DNA from: Chondrosia reniformis
Lineage: Eukaryota > Porifera > Demospongiae > Chondrillida > Chondrillidae
DNA: 64,000 nt
Direction of reading: 5' to 3'
NCBI GenBank assembly: GCA_947172415.1
Contig: OX359190.1
Location: forward strand, 8,060,001-8,124,000
The translations under genes and the position numbers were made by a program. How positions within the stretch are numbered: the stretch's first letter is position 1; the number at the start of each line of letters is the position of its first letter. Below, piece by piece: positions 55,216 to 64,000 of this stretch. The notes beneath the pieces were generated by a model. That model worked only from the letters and a program-made list of their open reading frames with translations, was not told where the DNA came from and made no database searches.

Positions 55216-56290
55216 CATGCAAATGTATGAATTAAAATCTGCTATATAATACCATTATATGCAATACAAATATTTTTCCTAATATACTCTATGAATAGGT
55301 TCGCAATTAATGTCCAAGCATCTGTATATACACCCCATTTAAGGTAATCTTTTCTATACGTGCATCAACAATTTGGGTTGTTTTAATTTTATTGAAGGAT
55401 TCAATTGCAAGTATGTACATGCGTATTTTGTATGCTATAGGATATCTTCCTTTGTTAATTTAAGTATATATTTTTTTGTCTTGCATGCTCTATAACTGAT
55501 TAAAATAAAAGTATACATAAGAAAGTATATTATACATGCCCTATTGATAACAGTGGGTATAGCCAGTGCCACTTTAAGGGAATATTAATTATAATGTTGC
55601 ATATAATTATAAATCAATCCAGCTGATCTAATTGACTCAGCAATGAGACATGTTCTATATATGTAGATTCAGTAACAGAAACATACAAACATTAATAAAC
55701 AAATATTTGGATTGCACATACAGCTGTAGGCTGTTACTAAATAAAGAACATTCATAACTTAATAGTATAATTAACTTAAATAATTTATATGTAGGAAAAT
55801 GTGCAATTTAACTCAGATTTTAAATATATTTCACCTTCCCTATGTATAAAAGACTAATTTGTCATGCAGGAATATGAATAGTATATATTATGAATTATTT
55901 ATATATATATTACATTATACCATAGTATATTGTAACTTGTACTGTATATGTAGCAGGTATCTATATATATATATACGTATTTATATTATATAAAAGGGCA
56001 TTTCACATAATTTAAGCATTTCAGGTCAATAAACAAATAAGAGAGGCAAGAAACCATCTGTATCAATTGTACAATGTATAAAGCATAAGCACTTCCAATT
56101 TATAATCAATTCAGGTAAATTGATGATCAAAAAAGACAATGCAATGACAGTAAATGAGTGTCAAAGTAATGAATGCAAACACATTCAGTAGATAAGGAAA
56201 TATATTTATCCATTACCTCAATCTATTATTTATTATACTTATTACTGGCCGTATATGTACATATATACTCTTACTCTGATTTGTATAGGA
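55216..56290 (+). repeat. 5' flank of the carboxypeptidase gene (duplicated at 62305-63385)
   Basis: About 1.1 kb without genes, matching the flank of the second copy with small indels. An upstream TATA-like TATATAAAAGGGC at 55987-55999 begins a roughly 65-bp segment similar to the proximal promoter segment at 56291-56365. Confidence 0.75.
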
Positions 56291-56293
56291 AGG

Positions 56294-56300
56294 TATAAAA
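56294..56300 (+). promoter_or_regulatory. TATA box of the carboxypeptidase gene
   Basis: TATAAAA in GAAGGTATAAAAGAGC, 136 bp before the ATG at 56436. In the second copy the same place reads GGTACATATTAAAGAGC, so the box is disrupted. Confidence 0.6.
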
Positions 56301-56435
56301 GAGCATTTTGATTCACATAAATATGCATTTCAGTCAATAAATAAGAGAAGCAAGTAACAAATTGCCGGAATATACTGCATGTAAACTTGATTGAGAGAAT
56401 TGAACTTATTATTCTTTCAGTGTTTATAGATCATC

Positions 56436-59400
56436 ATGCAGTTTCTTCTTTTCAAGCCTCAATTACTCACTGTGTTAATTCCTATACTATATTGTCAAGC
56501 TACTGATGGTTACTCCCCATGGTCTCAATATGGTTATCACCAGGTAAAGACAACAGATACTGAGGGAGTTCTAGACAATGGCAGAGCATCAATTCAAGTT
56601 GCATACTGTCTCCAAGATTTTGTAAGTAAATTTATTTAATCAAGTTTAACTAATTATAAATATTTCAGGATCATTAATATTTTGAATTTGACCATTCAGT
56701 ATGCATGTGGTCATATGTGCATTTCTTATTTCGTAGTATCCATTGGACAAAATCTATTATTATTTCAAAACATATTTGCCTACAAAGTATAAGAACGTCA
56801 ATGTGAATTATAATGTGCAATCACTGCCAGGAAAGACTAAGAATGGAAATGAAATAATAGCTGTACACATCACAGGGCCAACCAATTTGAAAAAAAACAT
56901 AATAAGAAAGAAAATATACATTCAATGTCTAATTCATGCAAGTATGTTTCTATTAAATATCATTTACCTAATACAGTGGAACACGTTTATAACGAACACA
57001 GATTTAAACGTTTTGAAAAAACGGTTTTAAACAACATAAAACCTTCGGTTTATAACGAAATTTTAGGGGCGAATCTTGGAAAAATTCGTTTATAACGAAG
57101 CTTTTCTGGTCTGGTGTTTTGATCCTGGACGTGTTAAGTTTTTGTGAATGAAGTGTATACGCATAGCATACTAACGAACTTCTTTAGTTACAGTCCATGC
57201 ATGACATTCTACAATTTGAAAATCGTATACGTATACGAAATCACGGGATCGTTTATAATTTATTTTGATGTCAATGTACTACAAAAAAACGAACGAACGA
57301 CTTAGAGCTATAGACATTCCATCTATAATTTACCGTGACGAGTATGGATACGATGCGTGCCAGAAAACGTATCTCTTTTATAGCGAAATTCGGTTATAAC
57401 GAAATAAATTTACTGCAACTTGAAGTTCGTTATATCCGTGTTCCACTGTAATTTTAATATTCTTGACAATGTTCTAATTCAGGAGAATGGGCAACAGGTA
57501 CAGCCTGTATGTGCTACACTCGTATCATCTTGAATAACTACGAGAAGATGACAAATGGAGGAAAAGTAGAAAATGTAAGATATCAACTATATAAACATTC
57601 CAAGTCTTTAAGTATGTGTATATTATACATTTGTATATAGAAATATTTTGAGAGATTCCAAGCTGTTGAGTTTATAATTGTCCCAGTTGTCAATCCAGAT
57701 GGATACAAGGTATATTCTGTAACATACATGCCATAACTTTGACAGTAAGGTAACAATATATAGGTTAATATACGTATATCTAAATATAGAAGACACTAGT
57801 TTTTAACATATAAAAAGTTGCATACACTCTACCTATATTTTCAGCTTAGGGAATACATTAACCATGACCCTTGCTAATTTATGTTTTTTGAATATATAAA
57901 TTATAGTTTACATGGACAAAACCAGATTTAGTTGGCAAACCTTTAACACCTCGTGTGTGGAGAGTCAATTGTAACCCAGTGTGTGAATATACGAAGATGC
58001 CCTCAGGAGTTGATCTCAACAGAAACTTTGACATTTATCCAAAGCTAGCTCTGGTATGTTTTATAGGGAGACTACAATAGCCTAATCAGTTATGTGTGTA
58101 CAAGTGCTCTGTAAGTACACAGAGCTTACTCTATAACATGTCAAAAACAAGTAGTTCGAGTTTAAAAACTCATGGGGCTGCCGCCCCACGAATTAACTCG
58201 AACTACTTGGCCACTTTGTTGAGATTTAACTTGCACTGTGTAGTACTTGATTGTATTATATATAGATATATATATAGATATATAATATATCTATATATCT
58301 TTCCGTAACATGAAGCCATACAACGTAATCTGCAAATGAAAACAATATAAGCTAGGGCTGCCTGTGGCAGCCCCTAATAAACAAAAAGCAGTTGCATGCT
58401 GCATGTCCTTGTAAGGTGATTTATCAAACTGCTTAGCTTTTTGGCAAAGTTTTACTTCACCTGCTTTATGGTTAATTTGTGTTGAAATATATTATACTTA
58501 CTACTTACTGAAACAAGTGTACATCTGTTGTATTAAATGTTTCAGAGGTGGCACGTTTGTCATTAATGCATGGCCCTGTGATTAGTGGATGTGACCTGTT
58601 GTGCAAAATTCACTTACTGTGTGGGTGTGTGATGCTATATTGAGAAGTCAATTGTTCCCATGCAATTTCCATTCAATTTTATAAATAAACTGCAGCTGTT
58701 TATTTTATATAATCTGATGGCAACTTGTTCAACCAGACACTTACGTATATATACGTATATATGCTGCAACTGATGCAACAGACAGTTTATTGTTTTTATA
58801 CATAATACAGTATAGGAAGTAATATATATTAATATTACGTTCCTTTATCAAGTATAATAATGGGCCTTCATCTAATCATAGGGAGAACACAGAGGTGTTC
58901 TTGTGTCAGTTTCATCATCTTAAAACTCCATATATACGTATATACTGTACTTAAAACAAAACCTTTGGTGGAAAAAGTGGTATTTTCTATATACTATTTC
59001 TTTTTGTAATAGAATGACTATTTACATTATAAAAATATGTATGAGCAGCAGAAAAATGATAAATCAGAATGGGAAGACGTTTACCATCAAACATACCTGG
59101 ATTTAAATCCAGGAGATCCTAAAAACCCTGAAAAGGAGACTGAACTTTTAAAGAATTACATCCTAAAAAACCTACCACTAGCTGGTCTTGTTGACATTCA
59201 CACGGCAGCACAAACTATCTTCTATCCAGAGAGTGAGCATTTCCTATATATACAGTATATCTGTATACTTTAAGTATATGTATATTGTAAGTATAATGGC
59301 TGTATTAACTCTGCATGTGTAGCTACATATTCAATTTCAAACACTATAGCACATGAATTTTGAGCACATTGATGCAATCTGAGCATGTAGTTATATGCAT

Positions 59401-60777
59401 TTATCTACAATTTATAGCAAGTAATGAAAATGATAACGCTGTTTATACAAGGTTATCAACAAATGTAGCTAAAGCAATGTCAAAGAATGGGCAGGTAATC
59501 AACTAAATACGTATAATATCGCTATTATAATAGACCTGGTTATATACAAAGGTTTTTGTCTGACTGTAATTATAATTGCATATGTCATATATTATGAAGT
59601 ATTATAATTATAAAAGTCACATCTTAAAGAAATAACTTTTATTAATTATTTTGGTTACCGCACTGATGATCATCAAAGTAACAATTGGACATGACATTGT
59701 GAAAACTGTCTGTGTGGGTGTACCTTTTTAGTTGTCTGGACTGCCATTGTATGAATTACCTATATATAATACATATATAGATTGTATTATTATTATAGGT
59801 ATATAATTCAATGGCTAATAAAGGATCTAATTTTGCATTCAGATTGCATTTATTTATAATATGCATTTCCTTACAGAAGTTTCCTTTTACCATTAAAAAA
59901 GCGATACCTAAAAAGGAAACAGATAAGTCAAAAGAGAAGAAATTAGGTGGAACATTATTTCAATGGTGAGACATAATATATATATGTATATATTTAGCAA
60001 CTGTTGCCATGGGCGACAAGAGATTATACAGTCATAACCACTACCATAACGCTTTGTCATTTTACGCTCAAAAGATGAACCATCTCGAAGACACGTTTAG
60101 TGCAATTAGAAGAAATCCAATGATTACTTATATTGAGAGAATTTATATATATGCACAGCCATCATTTTATGTGTATATATAATATAGGACTTCTTCAATA
60201 TCTGAAAACTATAAAAAGCAAACTACAAGGATATGGTCTATAGCAATGGAGCTTAGAAACCATGTCAATAATCCACATGTCTATCAAAAGTTTATTCCAC
60301 CAAAAGAACAGGTATATATTGATACCTATACATATTTATTCATTACTTCTTGAAAGTTATGCACTGTATTATGCAAATTTTATTTCAAATATAAAAGACT
60401 TTTAAAATTATAATATTATACTGAGGTTTTAGTGCTTTTGTGCCATTTGGTCCATTTTATTAATAAATAGGACTATTATTTTCTTTGGCCCATGCATAGT
60501 ATAAATGTAATATATATGTTTACAAATATATGATCTATATGCCATTGTAGTGTGGCCTTTATAATCCTCAGGTCTGGACTGACTTGGCTGTACTTATATG
60601 TTGTTCCAGTCTATGTATTATAGGAAAAATAATTTTATTAATTTAAATTTAGGAGATTTATACATGTGTATTATATTGTACTTTGCTTATGTATAGCTCC
60701 CTGATATTTTTGGAGATGCAGCAAGAGGATTGCAAGCATTTATCAGGAAAGTATTGGATTGGCCAGAGTACCAGTAG
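56436..60777 (+). CDS. Secreted M14 zinc carboxypeptidase (carboxypeptidase A/B type)
   Basis: Ten exons: 56436-56621, 56737-56941, 57483-57574, 57641-57709, 57907-58053, 59013-59232, 59418-59494, 59877-59965, 60188-60311 and 60697-60777, with all phases consistent, giving 429 residues. A signal peptide (MQFLLFKPQLLTVLIPILYC) is followed by a short spacer and the M14 domain, without a classical 90-residue propeptide. Zinc ligands: His and Glu of IHAREW (bovine 69 and 72) and His of DIHTAAQTIFYP (196). Substrate residues: RVWR (124/127) and GVDLNRNFD (144/145). General base: Glu of SIAMELRN (270). VNPDGY is also conserved. The loop usually carrying Tyr248 is replaced by a Lys-rich stretch around PKKETDKSKEKK. 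Digestive or extracellular peptide trimming is likely. Activity is probable but not certain. Confidence 0.9.
56974..57448. mobile_element. Pogo/Tigger-like MITE in carboxypeptidase intron 2
   Basis: Inverted ends CAGTGGAACACGTTTATAAC and ATCCGTGTTCCACTG (with GTTCGTTATA just inside) are flanked by TA duplications (56972-56973, 57449-57450). It is 475 bp with no ORF. The ends resemble those of Tigger elements and of 31075-31611. Confidence 0.85.
58149..58211. repeat. Short perfect-stem hairpin
   Basis: AAGTAGTTCGAGTT and AACTCGAACTACTT form a 14-bp stem around a GGGGCTGCCGCCCC inner palindrome. It lies in carboxypeptidase intron 5. It could be a tiny MITE. No RNA gene is claimed. Confidence 0.7.
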
Positions 60778-62255
60778 ATTAGCATGTGTTTAACTATAAG
60801 GTCAAAGCTATAGGTTACTGTAACTATATGGTCATAGGTTATAATAGTTTCTAGCCATTTAATTTCTATAAAACTAATAACCATTATACACATGCAGACT
60901 TGCAGTTTGCAGATGTTGTATTATGTTAATTTTCCAAGAATCTTACACTAGTCTATTCAAAATTGCATGTAATTTATCTTAGAGTTATAAATAAAATGGT
61001 AACCTTCAAAAACTTACACATGAACAAGAATTTGATGCTATATATAGGTGATTGATTGTTCATTCTAAGAAAATAACTCATGTATATATAACTCTATTGA
61101 TTGCTTAATGTACACTTATTCTAAGCAAGACATTATATAAATTAAGTAACTTATATACATATGTGATATATATATAGCATGCGTATTTAATGTATACTGA
61201 TCATGTTCTGTATGAGATTTTTTCATGAAAGTCCCTTGTATAGCACATTGATGAACAAAAATTAAGAAATCATTATTTATAAGACAATTCACAAATTTTA
61301 GTCTTTTGTGTATTATGTATATATGTGCATGGCATGCAGCTAATTTGTATGACAACTATATATATAGCAGTAATTTATGTGATATGTCTATCTGTATATA
61401 TGCATACTCAATCTGGTCACTCAATGGCCGGACCGGAGTTACTTGATTATATATACAGATGACCAAATTATCAGGGATTAAAAGTATATATAATAATAAC
61501 AAAAATTTGGAATTCTATTGATTCAGAAGTATAGCCATTTTAATCTAGTTATCATCCTATAGACAGGTGACCATTCCTATATATAAATTCTACTGTACAG
61601 AAGGAGCACAAGAAACATATGTACGTAGATGAACAATCTAAAACACCATATATATATGCTAATCATACATATGATCAGATCAACAGAAAGTTGGTATTGG
61701 CATGAAAAAATGAATATAAATATAACATTCTTGCACTTGGCAAAGATATGCCCAATACAGCGCAGCTACATGCGTTAATGTTCCTGTACTGTATACAGCC
61801 ACCGAAATTCTCCATTCAGAGGTATTGATAGGCTTCCCCTGACTCCTCCTTTGTTCAGAGGCCAAGCTCGTGAAATCCCGGACCAATGTGCAAATACATT
61901 GTATTTCATTCAGAAGATCTTTTTATCTTACATTACATTGATTTTTTGCAATACATAATAATCTAAACATTTCCTAACATGTACATATAATATGTTAGCC
62001 ATTGTATATGTATATATATATTATACGTACATAGTATAATATAGCTAAATGAAAAATGCTAGTTAATTAATATACATTTAGCTGTGTTTATTGAGCAATG
62101 CTTTCCATTATTATATTAAACATTTCCTTACCCACTGAATGTTTAGTATTCATCAATTGAGAACTTATTCATATCAATATAAATACGTATGTACCTATAA
62201 TTATCAGATTTGTAATTGGAGTTATAATATTCCAATAGCCATGTAAAATCCTATA
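60778..62255 (+). repeat. 3' flank of the carboxypeptidase gene
   Basis: No gene. Collinear with 45065-46110 (and partly 54365-55005). Minus-strand open frames at 61116-61355 and 61680-61886 have no recognised content. Confidence 0.7.
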
Positions 62256-63540
62256 TAATAAATGGTTTCCTATAAAGACACAGCAAAGTTATGTATTACA
62301 TACATGCAAATGTATGAATTAAAATCTGCAATACCATTATATGCTATACAAATATTTTTCCTAATATACTGTATGAATAGGTTCGCAATTAATGTCCAGA
62401 CATCTGTATATATACCCATTCAAGGTAATCTTTTCTATACGTGCATCAACAATTTGGGTTGTTTTAATTTTATTGAAGGATTCAATTGCAAGTATGTACA
62501 TGCGTATTTTGTATGCTATAGGATATCTTCCTTTGTTAATTTCTAAGATAATTATATAAGTATATATTTTTTGTCTTGCATGCTCTATAACTGATTAAAA
62601 TAAAAGTATACATAAGAAAGTATATTATACATGCCCTATTGAAAACAGTGGGTAGCCAGTGCCACTTTAAGGGAATATTAATTATAATGTTATATATAAT
62701 TATAAATCAATCCAGCTGATCTAATTGACTCAGCAATGAGACATGTTCTGTATATGTAGATTCAGTAACAGAAACATACAAACATTAATAAACAAATATT
62801 TATTATTATTTGGATTGCGCATACAGCTGCAGGTTGTTACTAAATAAAGAACATTTATAACTTAATAGTACGTATAATTAACTTAAATAATTTATATGTA
62901 GGAAAATGTGCAATTTAACTCAGATTTTAAATGTATATAGAACTATATATTTCACCTTCCCTATGTATAAAAGACTAATTTGTCATGCAGGAATGTGAGC
63001 AGTATATATAACATTACCTTAGTACGTATATTGTAACTTGTACTGTATTATATAGCAGGTATCTACGTACTTATATTATATAAAAGGGCATTTCACATAA
63101 TTTAAGCATTTCAGGTCAATAAACAAATAAGAGAGGCAAGAAGCAATCTGTATCAATTGTACAATGTATAAAGCATAAGCACTTCCAATTTATAATCAAT
63201 TCAGGTAAATTGATGATCAAAAGACAATGCAATGACAGTAAATGAGTGTCAAAGTAATGAATGCAAGCACATTCAGTAGATATAAGGAAAATATATTTAT
63301 CCATTTATTATATAATATATATAATACCTTAATCTACACTTATTACGGGTTGTATGTGTACATACTCTTACTCTGATTTGTATAGGAAGGTACATATTAA
63401 AGAGCATTTTGATTCACATAAATATGCATTTCATGATCAGTAAATAAATAAGAGAAGCAAGTAACAAATTGCGGGAATATACTGCATATAAACTTGCTTG
63501 AGAGAATTGGACTTATTATTCTTTCCATGTATATATCATC
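62256..63540 (+). repeat. 5' flank of the second carboxypeptidase copy
   Basis: Collinear with 55005-56435 apart from the R1 insertion in the first copy and small indels. The repeat distance between the two gene starts is about 7.1 kb, the size of the tandem unit. Confidence 0.8.
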
Positions 63541-63725
63541 ATGTAGTTTCTTCAATTCAAGCCTCAATTACTCACTGTGTTAATTCCTATACTATATTGT
63601 CAAGCTATTGATGGTTACTCCCCTTGGTCTCAATATGGGTATCACCAGGTAAAGACATCAGATACTGAGGGAGTGCTAGACAATGGCAGAGCATCAATGC
63701 AAGTTGCATACTGTCTCCAAGATTT
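63541..63725 (+). pseudogene. First exon of a second tandem carboxypeptidase copy, with premature stop
   Basis: Near-identical to 56436-56621, but codon 2 is TAG instead of CAG, so the normal start gives no protein. One T is also missing before the donor (GATTTGTAAG against GATTTTGTAAG), which changes the intron phase. The TATA box is altered as well. The rest of the copy lies beyond the window. A downstream in-frame ATG would lack the signal peptide. Probably a pseudogene. Confidence 0.8.
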
Positions 63726-64000
63726 GTAAGTTAAATCAAATAGCTTAATTCAATTATAACTTCGATTCATACCTATTAGGAAACTTGACATTCACTCGGC
63801 TTTTCAATTGTATATATCACACATTTACGTACACTTCCAGCTATCAATTTATGAAATCGATGTACAAAAGACAAATTAAATGACAGTAAATGAGTGTTGA
63901 AAAAATGAATGCCAGCGCATTCAGTTTGTTATAGGAAATTCCATTTGCACCATTATACACATGTATAAATTTATATCATACATATATATATGAATCAATA
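63726..64000. other. Intron 1 of the second carboxypeptidase copy or diverged sequence
   Basis: Does not clearly match the short intron 1 of the first copy. 63840-63910 resembles the 5' flank text again (GACAGTAAATGAGTG, GAATGCCAGCGCATTCAG). No exon is seen to the window end. Confidence 0.45.

Noticed and set aside
61116..63304. Several minus-strand and plus-strand ORFs downstream of the carboxypeptidase
   Set aside because: They lie in flank sequence present in two or three copies where the frames are not conserved.

Overview
This window is eukaryotic nuclear DNA from an animal, most likely a demosponge close to Amphimedon. The reasons are AT-rich sequence with many TA/ACGT-rich microsatellites, coding exons split by short GT-AG introns, and the gene content: a long adhesion GPCR, an NLR with NACHT and leucine-rich repeats, a metazoan-type secreted M14 carboxypeptidase, and a dense load of MITEs and broken retroelements. 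The species assignment is inference. All exon boundaries were read by eye from splice signals and checked for phase continuity.

Layout. 0.7-17.2 kb (+): the 3' 27 exons of an adhesion GPCR, at least 1,915 residues. It has six copies of an unrecognised Cys-rich module, mucin-like Ser/Thr linkers, a hormone-receptor (HRM) domain, GAIN/GPS, seven membrane helices and a Tyr-containing tail. Three of the ectodomain units come from a recent 1,092-bp tandem duplication. 18.8-20.9 kb (+): a two-exon gene for an all-helical, TPR-like protein of unknown function. 20.9-28.2 kb: a mosaic of hAT-like fold-back MITEs, relic carboxypeptidase exons, a compact CRE/E-box/E2F/TATA promoter with no obvious long ORF, and a 5'-truncated, frameshifted copy of the TPR-like gene. 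28.3-43.6 kb (-): an NLR gene (CARD-like, DEATH, NACHT, LRR exons) whose large 3' intron holds a pogo element, fold-back MITEs and a degenerate non-LTR retroelement. 44-50 kb: the tail of an old carboxypeptidase copy, an RT remnant and a 2.8-kb element with about 0.5-kb inverted termini. 50.8-51.4 kb (-): a small secreted, acidic, Cys-rich protein with dibasic sites. 51.8-54.4 kb: a truncated LINE followed by a duplicated block with two intact LRR exons of the NLR. 56.4-60.8 kb (+): a complete ten-exon M14 carboxypeptidase. A second tandem copy begins at 63.5 kb with a premature stop and an altered TATA box, and runs off the window.

The receptor, the NLR, the secreted Cys-rich protein and the secreted peptidase are all the kind of gene expected at a host-environment interface. 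No operon-like linkage is visible. What unites the region is repeated local duplication (exon modules, LRR cassettes, whole genes), with transposable elements at or near many of the breakpoints.
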